From: Rhynchonema sp. JSB1_4
Lineage: Eukaryota; Nematoda; Chromadorea; Monhysterida; Xyalidae
DNA: 64,000 nucleotides
Assembly: GCA_030248065.1 (NCBI GenBank)
Contig: JASAMV010005947.1
Span: 48,268-112,267, forward strand
Reading direction: 5' to 3'
Numbering within the stretch: position 1 is the first letter of the stretch; each line of letters begins with the position of its first letter. A model generated the notes under the pieces. That model searched no databases. It was not told the DNA's origin and saw only the letters and a list, made by a program, of their open reading frames with translations. Position numbers and translations under genes: made by a program. Shown here one piece after another: positions 1-13,700 of this stretch.

Positions 1-20
1 TTCATGTACACATTGTTCAG

Positions 21-1097
21 GGGTATGGAGCCGTGGACGTTCAAATACAAACGTGCGTGCGCCATTGGCGAATTCATGAACGAAGATATCGCTCAACTAA
101 TTTGAATTACTGCACGTAGCTATGTAGATATATTTACATCCTCGACCAATATTTTTGAGAGTCTTTTCAAACGTGTTGCCTGAGCCTGATCCGTCATGCG
201 TTTATTTGCTGGGCATATGACGCCAGCTGGACACGTTTGAAATTTTTAAAAATCTCCAGAAATATCGTTATTATACATCGTGTCAAGGTGCTTGTATCTT
301 ACAAATAAGAATGGTGTGTACGCTTGAAAAATATTGGACTGTTGTGTTGTGGGAATAATGGTGATTGCGTGCTTATATGGAAAAGAGTTTGAAACATCTG
401 CAGATATGGACAACGAATGCACGCGGCCGGCCAGCGATTGTCAACCGATCGACTATGCCAAACCAGATGGAGTGATCACGTTCGATCTACTGGATTCGGT
501 CGCGTTGACTGGCACGGCACACGAGGAGGACCAGCCGTCACATCTGACTCTAGCTGATGACACGCTGCCAGAAACAGTCAATCTAGACAAATATGACGGG
601 CCGGAGCAACGATTCTGTCCCGCTGGTTGGTGAGCAACGACCAAAACTTACATTTTGTTATTTTACGCACCTATGCGCTCGAATAATCGATAATGCTGAG
701 GCGTGGTGTGGGTGTAATGTCGGTGGTGCTCTCGCACGCCTTTTGTCTAGAAAAGCGTGAGTGTTGCAATGGCAAAGCGGACAAGCTTCGCACCGAATTC
801 ACGTTTACGCCCGACTCTCAGCTTTACTTTCTTTAGGAATGCCAGCTGCCTACACTAAGTATAATGCTGAAACATCTGCAGATGACATTAGTTGACGGTG
901 CATTCCAAACCAGCCGATCAATCTTTGCAGGTGTGTACGAGTTCGTTCCCGTGGAAGACGGCAGCGACGGTAAACGACTGCAGATCAACGCTCAGAACTG
1001 TATCCATTGCAAGACGTGTGACATCAAGGACGTTACCGGCAACATCAACTGGGTGGCACCAGAGGGCGGCGGTGGGCCCAACTACGATGGCATGTAA
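21..1097 (+). CDS. ETFDH: ETFDH, electron transfer flavoprotein-ubiquinone oxidoreductase, 3' exons (5' part outside window)
   Basis: Carries electrons from ETF to ubiquinone at the inner mitochondrial membrane. Three exons are visible: 21-52 (encodes EPWTFKYK), 404-625 and 931-1097. Splice phases agree (C|AT, then G|GT). The second exon encodes [11 protein letters not shown] and [12 protein letters not shown]; the last encodes VYEFVPVE, then [12 protein letters not shown] and [13 protein letters not shown], ending ..YDGM-stop. The four cysteines (one in RFCPAG, three in NCIHCKTC) are the [4Fe-4S] ligands known for this family, and all are present. The C-terminus aligns to the family end without truncation. 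The FAD domain lies upstream of the window. The gene converges on neurofibromin, with about 660 bp between the stops. The first in-frame ATG of the open frame (334) is inside the intron and is not a start. Confidence 0.95.
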
Positions 1098-1756
1098 CAT
1101 TCATCAACGTCTACACACCTTGTACCTGTTGTGTGTCCATGCTCCATATGCGTGCATTTTACGACCGTTGGTTGCGCAATTTTCAACACATATTTATATG
1201 TACGGTGTCATGTAGGCAGGCAGACATGACCAGGGCTGATTCCATTAGCGCAGGGTTCGACTGCCCCTGTAGCATTGTTATTTGTTGTGGTTCTTTACTC
1301 ATCGTGCCACTGTTGTGCAGCATGTCTCATGAATTGCAGATTTCTAGCTGATTATTGATCTTCTTGTTGTGTGTACAGATGAAAGAATAGAACATTTGTT
1401 GTTTTATGCACTACAGCCGGCAACGTTGAAACAGTATTTTGCACATCAATCTTTGAAAGCAATCACTGTATCTGTCAGTAGGAATAATTAGGGCAAGACA
1501 GAATAACAATTATGAGAACACTCACGAAGTACTGGCGAAAAATCTTCTCAGAAATCTAGAAAATTGCACATTTGACAAAAGTGTACTGTCGTAGGCTACC
1601 GAAAGACCGACCATGAACAAACACAGTACGGACGTTTCGATGGCTGAATCCCGTCGTCAATGAATGAAACAGATTTGTACCGTGAAAAATATACAAACAT
1701 CAGATTCGAACATAATATTATGATTGATTGATCAACAATTTGATGTGCTGGCAGAT
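1098..1756. other. Convergent intergenic gap, ETFDH / NF1 3' ends
   Basis: About 660 bp between the two stop codons. No conserved reading frame, RNA gene or terminal-repeat element was found. It should hold the two 3' UTRs. Confidence 0.5.
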
Positions 1757-4700
1757 TCAATGGGGCGAATTGAGAGTGGGCGCCGGGAATTCGGCGAACA
1801 CCGGCGATGGGGGCAATCGAGGCGGCGGTGTCATTGGGGGAAGGTCGCCCAAATTCGCAATCAGACGTTCCAGGCAGGCGCATACCTGAAACGGGGATAT
1901 CAGTTCATTGGATGCAATGTGCTTGTGCTCGCACCATTCATACCGTACCTCTGCCGTGATGGCTTGTTGACTGGCTGCTTGTGTGAGGAAGGGGCCGGCA
2001 AACCGCCACAGGCCACCGAAGCCAATGGCGTGCATCGCTGTCACGCTCGCCTCGAATGCACTCGAGCCTGTGTAGTGCTCATGAGAAACAAATAATGTCA
2101 GTTATAGCTTATAGCTTGATCAGATCCAAGGTTTGCCGGTTATATTCGTTCAGAGGACCTTGAGGCACAATCTATTCTGTCGCCTATCTTCTTTCTGGTT
2201 GACATGTCAGCCATAACATGACACCGACCTGTGTTCTGTTGTGTGGCACTGGTGGACACCGACAACGATTCGTGTTGACTGCCGCTCGGTGCGACCGCAG
2301 CTGCAGTGCTGTCACGAGGCTGAAATTGCAACGAATATTGTTCGCAAAGTTTTCTTCATTGAGATGTTCGCGCAGAAACTGTAAATGACTTCCCGATCGT
2401 ATAATTGTCACCTGCAGATTTTCGACGATGTGCAACACATCAGCCAACAGTTGGGGATGATGACAAGCGAGCAGCAGTTGCGTGATACGGGCGTCCAGCA
2501 GTGGTTGTCTGAAACATCAGCCAGTCATCTTCATATACTTCATAATGGACTGGAAGCCAACACGTACACAATGCTGAACACTCTGGGGAACAGGTCGCTC
2601 GCTTCGGCCAAATACTGGAACAGAATGCGCGTCTCGTGCTCCTCAGTGCTGTTGCGAATCATGGTCGCCTGCAGAGGAGCAAATGGAGAGAATGTTAGGT
2701 ATAGGCAATCCGCCAGCTCATGGCACTCGCACGCACAGGCTGCATGCTGCATTACTGCCGTCACTGAATGCATCTATTCTCTACAGTTATCCGTTGAAAC
2801 ATCGCCAAATTTTGCAACAGTGCAGAAAAGTGTTATGTCAAGCAGCAAATGAAAACCGGATAAATTAAATCGTGGTCATCAAAATATATGTCACTCGCTC
2901 AAAGTGTACATTTTGTTTAGAAAATGGCGTGTGCAGCTCCATGCGCTGTGTGTATAAAAAGTGCCATGAGCCGATGGATTGCCTATACACACTGACCGCG
3001 TCCCATGTTGTAACATGTGTGTATGCCACAACGTGTGAATGTGTGCGTGGGTTCATGGATACGGGTCAATCCATTAGCGAACAACGCTCACCAGAAGTGT
3101 GATCACGAGCGCTTGGGAGTCAGATCGACAGAGTATGTCCTGATCGAGCAGAATGTTGGCTTCGGATATCGAGGGATGACCTGCTTGGAAAGGGAAACGC
3201 ATTCATCAATTGATACATGGGCATCGACCGGACAACACTCGCTTCTGGAACTACATTGTACAGTACATGAACGAACCAGTCACGCTGGACGTTCTTTGTT
3301 GGTTCACGGCCAGCTGTTGTTGTTGTTGTTGTTGTTGTTGTGTGCCGGATGTAGCTGCTTCACACGACGACGGCAATACAACGACACCGTCAGATGTTGG
3401 CACAGTGCTGGCGTCGAGTACAGCAATACGTGGCAGACATTGTTGACTGCTGGCAGTTGGCGACACTGCAATCACCCTTGGCAGGTATTAATGAAATTAG
3501 TGGCATGAAACATAATCATGTCGTCAAACATCAACCAACCATCATCAGGTGCAGGTGACTGCAGCACAAAGCGCTTGTCACCGTCATCGCTGGTCGGTGA
3601 TGTCGGGAGAGACACAGATCGCTGTTGCGCCGACGTGTCCGCACCCTCAATGCTGCAATTGGCTGATTTTACCATAGTTCTTAGCTGCGACCATCTGCGT
3701 GATCTCCATGTCACATAATTCATTGTCCGTTTTGGCTTGTTTTCCAGCAAACGAGCGATGTCGGCGCATTGTAATGTGGTTGTCGCGATGGTATCAGTAC
3801 GATCATGCGCTCCCCTAACCGCTGTGCGGTGTCATTGATGTCAGCGTATCGCTAAACGCACTCGTCAACAACTTTGTGAAACCACCACTTGGGGTTCGCG
3901 TCAAGCACATCTCAACTCATTTTTTGTACCTACCTAGCAGAACATGGTGCAAATCCAACCATCACTTACAACACTTCACCATCTGCCAGATCGCTGTCGA
4001 CGTGCACGGTGCTGCTGCGTGCCAACATCGAGTCGAGCCGACGTCGGTGATTGGTCGGACGGACGGAGCTGCGACGATGCTGATTGGCTGGCAGATCGTG
4101 CTGATTGGACCAGCCAGTGAGACGGTCGGCGAAACGCGGCACCTGCGACACGACGAACAAGCGTTATCATGACTGGATTTTAGTGACACGCATCAACGAA
4201 CTTCACCCGGTGTGATACAAAACTGCTGGCAAAACACTACAACATGTGAGTATAGGCAATCCATCGGCTCATGGCACTTTTTATACACACAGCGCATGCA
4301 GCAGCACACGCCATTTTCTAAACAAAATGTACACTTTGAGCGAGTGGCATGCTTTGCTGACCGTTTTTTAATTTATCCGGTTTTCATTTGCTGCTTGCAC
4401 TGTTGCAAAATTTGGGGATGTTTCAACGGATAACCACAGAGAATAGATGCATTTATTGACGGCAGTAATGCAGCATGCAGCGTGTGCGTGCGAGTGCCAT
4501 GAGCTGGCGGATTGCCTATACGTGTGCACATGCACGGACACCGACCTGTACACCAATTCTGGGTGATGTCCTGTCGCGTGTCCGCGTCATCCACGTCTGT
4601 GTGTGGCGTTGTGTGTTCTGCGTGTTCACTTGCAGCTCGATGCGACGCAATCGGTCGATGGTCTCCTGCGACGGCCATGCGTTGCCACCTGTCAATGACA

Positions 4701-7700
4701 CGTGCATGTATATTGGCAGTCAATTGTCAGTCAACCACACCGACCTTGCGCAGCATTGACGTCGGCGTACGACGCACGCACGGTGCCACTGCCAACACTG
4801 CACGTCACCATCGTGTCCAATGAACCGCCCGTTGACTGCAACAAACACACACACACATCATACTGTTGCAACCAACAATAAATATTGTGGATGTGTGACG
4901 GATCCGATGCCCAACACCAACCATCAGCGGCGGCCTAGTGACCGACCGAAGATGACATCGACGTCGTACATCGTCGGCGTAGGGCAGCAGTGCGATCAGA
5001 TACGGTATGTTGTCGAGTGAAACATCGTAGCGATTACTGCAAAACGCATGTCTTTGAGTGAAGGACACACGCACACACACGCACAGGCAACCAGGTCGAC
5101 AACACACCAACCGTTTGTTCGGTTTGGCACTAATGGTCAACAACAGATGCAACAGTCTGACAGTCAATTGTCGCGTGGTGCAATGCGGGTGTCGCAATGC
5201 CTTCAGCAGATAGCCGACCAGTGCAAAATTGAAATTGTGTCGGAACGACAGCCCGACATGTTGGTCGACACTTTTGAACTCCCATTCCAGCGGGCGACGA
5301 ATCTCCATCATCAAGCGTTCCAATGACTGAAAACACGCGATTTATGATTTGAGCGTGTCTCATAGCGTTCAATTGACAATTAAAAGCACAAGTGCACTTC
5401 AGTTGTCATTCAGGTTTGTTTTCTTTCCAAAAGCTAAAAGAACAACCTCGTTGTCGAACGCATTCTGAGCGTCCAACGTGCGCAGACAAGCATCGAGCAA
5501 CGACAGCGCATGTTCGTACAACATTGCCTCCTCGAGTTGGAACACAATCACGCACACCCAGAACAACAGTTGGGGGATCGGACACTGCTGAAAACAGAAT
5601 GCGGCACATTGCGCCACTGGTCGCGCTATTATGTTTACCCGATTGATGTGGGTCGTTTGTTTGCAGCATCTTGTCGAAAATAAAACGCGTCCGTAAGCAC
5701 TAGCGTAACTGACAAGCCAACCGTGCCAACTAACCACGGGCAGTGTCACCAACAGACTTGTGAGCGACATCAACAGCGCACTGATCAAAGTCGGGTCTTC
5801 ACGGCGTTTAATCGCCTGCAAGGGCACTTGTGCTAAGCACATCATTGGGAAACCAAGTTGTTCAGCACGATTTGTTCACCTGAACGAGCAAGGTGAGTAT
5901 CTGTTTGACATCATTTTCATCGGCGCGCACGGTCAAACAGCCGAACACGACCAGTGCCCGCGGCTGCAACGCCTGATTGTAGCGAAACGCAAAGCAACGC
6001 GCCAACTTGGCCCATTCGCTCACCAACTCGCGTCGAACGCTCGATTCACGTTGCACACACTGAAACATCAACTGGATGCAATTTTGGATCAGCGCGCCAA
6101 CTGCGAGGACGAATATTTATACCTCGACCACCTCTCGCAATGTTTCGGTGACCGTTTTCAGGTCGTTCAAACAGAACTCGGCCGCGGTCGATGGTGTTGT
6201 CGTCGGATTGGTCTCCTTGCCAACAACCGTCTGGTAGTAGCTGCGATGTGTCGGTGTCGAGCCCATCTGTGTTACTTGGTGATATATACTGTATGTGAGT
6301 ATGCAACTGGCTGAATCCATCTGTCCTGCGCCGATTCTACACATTCAAGACTATTCAAAGTTGAGCAGCTTGGTTTTCGAAGAGTGAGCAATTACTATGA
6401 AAACCTGCGCTCGAGCTATCTAATATTGTATTGACGCGGTCCTGATATTTTGAAAAGTCGAAGGAACGCAAGTGGTATTGGAAACCGTTTATGGTTGCAC
6501 TTACGTGTGGACTGGCATTGCCCAGTGTGTTCATGGATGCCAAACTGGTTGATTGTTCGCGCGCTTTGGCCGCCAGCGGTCGTCCCTGCTGTTGGTGCAT
6601 GATCATTGGTCGAAGTGCTGCCGACGCAACCGTACGAGGCGTGATCTGGAGGACAGTGCTCCATATCTAGTGATGTTTCATTACGCGTGGGCAGTATGTG
6701 GTATCCGTAAGCAAAGCAGAGGCTCACTTGACTAATTCCGAACAGCGCATAGAATTTGGCTAACGACAGTTCGGTCAGCGCCAATTTCAGCACACGTTTC
6801 GTGTCGTCTGCAACTCAAATACAATGAATGATATTAGGATACTTGCGAGGACAAAGTCATGTGTTATTTGTGTTGTGTCACATCATTGCCACAATTAGCG
6901 CAAAAACAAACAGCCGACACCCACAGCCACCCATACCGTTGACAGCAACGACACAAAGCGAATGTATGAGATTGACGGTGAGTCCATGCATGGCCGCACG
7001 CAGGCTCAATGGACCGACGCACAACAAGACGGTGATGAAATGACATAGTGCTGGCAATTGGTGGGGCACATCAACTGCATTGTTGAATGACAACACCTGT
7101 AGTATAAATGATCAGGTTTAGTCGGCAGTGTCAACTTTGAAGCATCAGCGCCAGGCTGACTACGTCGGTCTTTGCTCGTTGTCAACGTCTCTTTAACATA
7201 CATTTTATCAGAGGAAGAATTATTATTTATCATGATTTCGCCCAAGACATTCAATAAATCTTTGAGTTTCAGGAACAAAAATCTCCTTAACACGATAAAG
7301 TTTGCCGTCGCTGTTTCAGGCCTGCAGTCGTTGTAGTGACACCTGGCTGTCTCAAACGTAAGCTACATTTTCATGGGTACGGCCATAAAAACGAGTTTTC
7401 TGCCTGTCAGGCTACCATCTAAACAACTTCCAACCCACCAACAGCACCCTAGCCAACACAGCGATCTCCGGCCAGAGCGGATGATCAGCCAAGTTGGCGC
7501 GTGGCGAACTGCACGTCTTCTCAAGCACCTGAAATTGAAAGGCAAATCCAAGTACTAACAACCACAGCAGCATCAGTACACCACGCTGTCGTCTGTACGA
7601 CTCAGTCGCGAAGTAAGTGGGAAAACAAATTAGAAACGTCAGCGAGCCACACATACAATGATGAATCGATTGACAATGAGCGCAGTGACGGCCGTCTTGT

Positions 7701-10700
7701 TCTCAGCAGCAAGCGCGACTGCTGTCTCCGTCACCACGTCGCACGCGGCCGATGCCAGACCACCGCTGTCCACCGTGCGCTGAAACGTCAAAACGTTGGT
7801 CAAATAAAGAACGACGGAATGAACACACACACACACATTATGACCTTTATCAAGCTGTCCAAGGTGATTTCGAGCAATTCGTGGTGACTGCCAATTGGCT
7901 GCCAGACGAATCGCAGAATCAACGGATAAATGTCGAGTTCGTCGATGGTGAGCGAAATGAGCGAGTCAATGATCTGTGCGATCTTGTCACGTTTCGGGCC
8001 TGAGTGCCAAAAATGCTGCTCTTCATGTTCATGTCTGGGTTTTGTATGTGCAAATGCAAATTTCCTGGTGCACAAAATTGTACCGGTTTCGGACTGAAGC
8101 AATAATTTTGGCAGGTTGCGCAGCCACGGGGCCAGGTACTCGAGACAGACGTGACGCTCGGTGGACGGTTGCTCGAAGCTCTGACAACAATCGTTGTGAA
8201 CAAAGTTTGGTTGTTGCAAGGTGAAATGAAATGAAACATCAACAGACGCGCACCTGCAGACATTGTTCGAGAAATTCCAGTGTGAGATGGGGCTTGTTGA
8301 GCGCGATTCGTTCAGATATGGACACAATGAAGGCGGTGTTGTTGGATGGAATTAGCAGACCTGCGATATCGGACTGGATCACATTACAAGCCATGCATCA
8401 TCATTCAAACACATGACACGATTGAAACATCTGGGAAACCTTCAGCAGCGAGCAACCGATCGTCGATCATAAAGTCGAACGTGCCAGCGAGTGCGCACAG
8501 CAGATTGTAGGCCAACGAACGTAGACTCGGGTCGGCACTGCCCAGGTTCAGCAGCGCCTGCGACAACAAACCACGCATTTGCATCATCTACCACATTTTG
8601 GTAATCTTGTCGAGTGTGTTACTGCTAAAACCTCAAATTAATATATCAAAGTCATGTGTGAAATCTAATCAGTGAGTTGTTTTTTGAGTTGTCACACATT
8701 GAAAACGTTTTTATGTACTGATATTCCAATCCAATATGTAGTTTGGTCATCCTCATCAGAGTCGTGTGTATTCAACATTTTGTTTATCTCATTCTACGAA
8801 ATGCAATGTATGTACATACAAATGCATGTTGAGCGCTGACCGAAACCATTGGGTGCTCATCAGCTCACCAATACCTTGTGTGGTGTCTTCGAAACGGTGC
8901 AAAGGACAATTGGGTGCTGTCATGTCGGTGTCAGCGCAGTGCAAACTTGAAGCAGTGCACGCCGAGCGAGCAGCAGACGCGCGTTGCGAAAAGTCAACTT
9001 TGACAAGCTGCTATCCAAGCGTCAATCGTTTCTTCGCAATATGGTACATTTAAGCTGGTTGCACAAGCGTTTTGAAGGAATATTTGTAAGTTACCTAACA
9101 TTTCCACGCAACGCTATTGAGAAATTGAACAATCATTGAGGGCGGTACCAAAAAATCTGACGTCGCTAACTGATCGCAAAACAGCTTCCGTGTAGGGTTA
9201 CGAAATTCATTTAAAACGTTTGTGCAACTAGCTCAAACAAAAAATATTGCAAACAAACGATTTACACTTGCTTGCACAGCTGGCCAAGTTGACGTTTCGT
9301 TTAGAAACGCGCGCCTGCTGCTTGCTCAGCGTGCACTGCTTCAAGCCTATGCGCATGCGCACACTGAACTTTCTCACACCGACTTTTGCACTCAATGACC
9401 TTTTACACCGTTTCGAAAATACCACCCTTTCAACACTAACGATGTTGAGCAGTGTTCCCGGCACGTCCTTGGCACGTATCTTGGCGTGTTGCGCTTGTTG
9501 ATGTGACTGCGTGAATTCGTGCCTCGAAACATCAGAAGCAGGTTATATTCATGCATCGTTGCCCACACCCGACGGCTACATACCTATTGACGAGCTGCGT
9601 GAGCGCGCGCTGCAGTCGGACACCATCACGATGCAGCAGGGTCAACGGACTGACGCTGTCCCGTATTTGCACGCAGACCGTATTGTCCACCCGACTCACC
9701 TGCATCGTTGAAATTAACAATTTTTGCGCATTGCGTGCAATTTGACATACCGCCGATCAACACGGCTTACTTCTTCCAATTCGGATGCAAAGTAGACATC
9801 GTTGAGAACGACGGAGAAACCGAGCACCTTCTGCCGGTCAACGTATGAGATCTGCAGACCCGATTGACTGACCTGAACAATATTGCTGTACTAGTACAAC
9901 ATTCAGCTCACCGAAATCACAATTACAAATTCTGGTGCACTGGTGGTCAGGGCATGCGGCTGACCTTGACAGTACATCGTTGATCTCGGTTGTTGACGAG
10001 TTGCGCGTTATTGAACAAGTGAATGTCCTGGTTGAACGACAGGCTTTCGGTGGGCAGACGCTGCTGTTCGCCCGTGATGTAGTCGTTCAGTTTGGACACG
10101 TTTTCGAGGAACACCAATTTCCGACTGTTCTGAAACGTTAGCTCACTCAGGTGCATAGACGCAAATGACAGAAAATGATATCGTGCAATTGTTCAGCAGG
10201 ACAGCGAACAAAACGCACTTTGAATACATTCAGTATGCGATGATGCAGATTAATGTAATCGCGCACGAACGAATTCACGTTCACCACATAGCACGCGTCC
10301 AACGCATTCACTATGCGATCGGGCATATGCGACATCATTCGTTGCAGAGCGTCCGTCTGTGAATATTGAACAAATAGCTAACAAAGAGCGAACGTATGGT
10401 GGTCAACCATTCAAAACTCGGGTCACTTTGAATCGATTCTCGTTGGCGACGTGCGTGAAATCGATCACCAATTCGAATCGTCGTTCGACTTTGCCCCGCA
10501 ACTGCACCAGAATGTGGTACAACAGCGCCTGGTCATCCATTTCGTTGGTGCTGAAATCAACTTTCACCTTGGTCATTGGCACGTTTGTTTTTGCATCAGG
10601 TCCAAACGCACTTGTATCGTCTGGCAATGTAGTAGAACACGGGATTACCCTGTCGGCTCGTACCGGCCTGCATGGGAAAGTGGTAGATGGTTTTAAAAAC

Positions 10701-13700
10701 ACAGAGGACAACAAACTGAGCAACGACCGAACCTGAAAGAACACGTTGCTCTCCTGCACGTGTCTGTATTCGTCACGTCCACTCATATTCTTGGCGACCA
10801 TCGTTGACTCGAAATCACCAGCCAACAAGGTCACCGTTTCAGCGCTGCCGCTGCAACAAGTCCCAGTTTATCAGTCATTGGAAACTTTGCTCAATTTATA
10901 ACTGGCGGTAACTCGGGTGGGGCCACTGCAGACTTCCGTCAGATTTGAGAAAATACGGATAAAATGTCGAGTTGACCCAAATGCAAGGGTTCACGCGCGC
11001 AATGTCAGACGAACCTGTCAAAATTGGCGCGTGTCGGCGGCGGTCCGATCTGTGCGAGCAAGGTCAGCAATCGTCGACTCAAATGCGTGTAGGCGGGGCT
11101 GGAGGCAAAGTAGTGCGTGATCGCATCCTGACACGTCCACAGAATGTGATGCAAAGCCAACAGTTGACTCTCGCCGATGAATGGCAGCGAATCTGACGAA
11201 CCTGTGCGATGTGACCACTTTACTCACTTGGCTGAATCGGTGCCAATATTCAAAGACTATCCAGACCACAGGGCACTTGTGTACTTTGTGCATCAGCGCT
11301 GTCCGTGCTCTGACTTTGTTGGTTGGCTGGCAACGTCTCGATTCGCACTGCTCGTTGATCCTGGCCGCCTTTCACCATTGTCGAAGTCGTCGCGACAGTC
11401 TCACAAGGTGGACCACCGTTGTTGTCACCCGTCTCTGTGGCTGCCACGTCACCCGTCGTGAGTTGGCTTGAGAAACTGCAACCAGATATTGCAGCGATTG
11501 AGGGCTGGCGTTTTCATTATGTGCACACACACGGGTGCTACCGTATCAACATCAATCACTCACACTCTGGCCGGCTCCATACGATTTTGAATGAACTCGC
11601 TGAACGGCGTCAAATATGGCTCTTTGATGAATGACGCCCGATTAGCGATCGCCTGCAACACCACAGAAATCTAATGCAAACGTTACAATCGTTACAAGTA
11701 AAGTTTACAATATTGTGCACTAAAAATCGTACTATAGCGGCACATGTGCCATCGAATCACGGTGGCGTGAACGTGAAGTTAGACAAAAAATCATCAAGAA
11801 AGGTAAACAGCTGTATCGGTGACAAACAATAATGAAAACCTATAAGCGAAGAAAGATGGACAAATGGTCAGCTCAGACATATCATCGAATAAATCGAATA
11901 AACCTGCAATATCTTCGACGCAATCATGAGCCCGCGACGTGCTCGTACGGGTGGTGGCGTGTCGATCAGACCATACTCATAGGGACTGATTAGAGCCGGG
12001 TTGATGAATCGTAGGAAAATAATCATTTCCACTGCGTTCAGGCCGGATTGCGGAAATCTCCAATCGACCACTTGATACAAACAATGGCACATGGTACGTA
12101 ACTGAGTCGGAAAACTGCAACGAAATGAGCAAAATATTGTTTGTTCAACTTTTAATGTTGGAGGCTTAAGACTGGATACGCCTTCAGCATAAGAATGACA
12201 AAGTTATATGTCCGGCCACATATGGATGCGAGAACCAACACCAGTCTAATGAAAAAACTGGCAATAACAAGCATGGTGAAAAAAGTCGCTTGTAGTGACA
12301 AACCGTTCGTGTGAACCGACGATCTGATCAAACGCCAACTGAACAAGTGTCAACACGTGTTGTACGTTGTCTTCGAGAATGCTGCCAGATTCCAATCTGT
12401 TGTGAATTATTACGTCAGTTGGTCAACTCAGTGTGAAACATCATGTGAACAGCAGCTGCACGCACCTGGACGGTTCGACCTCGTAACATTTGTCCGGTGT
12501 TCGCATCACAGCATCGATAACGGGCTGCAGTGTGGCGCGCAGATAACTCGCACCGTACAATCGAAAACAGAAGCCCATCAACTTGCTCGCCAGTGTGTTG
12601 CCTCTGAATGGTCGGCATGAAGTACTACTCAGCAGGTAAGCCAGGTAATCAAATTACTGAAGTGCGTACCTGAACAGGGTTGTCGGTGCATCAGCGGCTT
12701 CGACTTCTTTCGAGAATATTTTCCAGTTCAATTCAAAGAGCAGATGTCGCGCATCGAATACGGTGACGAGAATACGAGCCAGTTCGTCCTGCACGTATCG
12801 GCTTACAATCTGTAGTAGCGATCACACAAACTCAAGGACACTCACCAATTGTTGTGCGTGCACGACACTGGCCATGGCCAATGCAATCGGCAAGTCACCG
12901 TCGTCCGTGATCATTGTGATCAGTTTGACCAATTCTTGGTATCTGCAACTATTTCAGTATTGCTTTTATATTTTTCAGTCTCAATCACCAATCAGAATCA
13001 TCTACTATAATATGTAATACTTGTTTTATAACAATAATGCTTAGCTCACCGATTGACCATGGCCGTTTCATTGAGCGTGTTGAATTGCATGCCCTGCTGC
13101 AGAATGCGTGTCAACACCTCGATGAATGCACCACGCATGTGCAGGTCACGATGATAGCCAAGACCTGCAACATCATAACATTACTTATTGCTGGGCGCTG
13201 GGCGTACGAGGTGAGTATCCGACTTGGTGATCCGACCGAATCGGATCTGTCTTCGTAGCGCAAATTTTTTCAAATGAATGATACGTATTGCGTCTTGTGA
13301 TTTACTGACGCTTACAGACAGCGTAACAGTTGACTTCAGGCTGGCTGAATGCTGTCGTCGGCCGAAAGCAAAATCTTCAGAGAATCTCAAAAAATGCTCC
13401 ATCGGAGAAGTCAATGACCAAGGAAGATCCGATCCGGCCTGCTTTGATCACCACGACTGACAAGCGACACATCCACATATTTGTACCCGTGCCCGCGTGC
13501 ACCAACCGAGTGCGTGAGCGAGTCCGACATCGATGTTGGCAGCGAGCATCGTGCTCATCGCGTGCACCGTCACGCGACGCAGTTTCTTCATCTGCTGTTC
13601 GGTGCTGGCACGACATTTGACGCTGTTGTGTGTGCTCGCTTGATGAGTCGGTGTGTCCTGTTGCACACATCAGATCAATCCGTCAATCATTGATTCAATT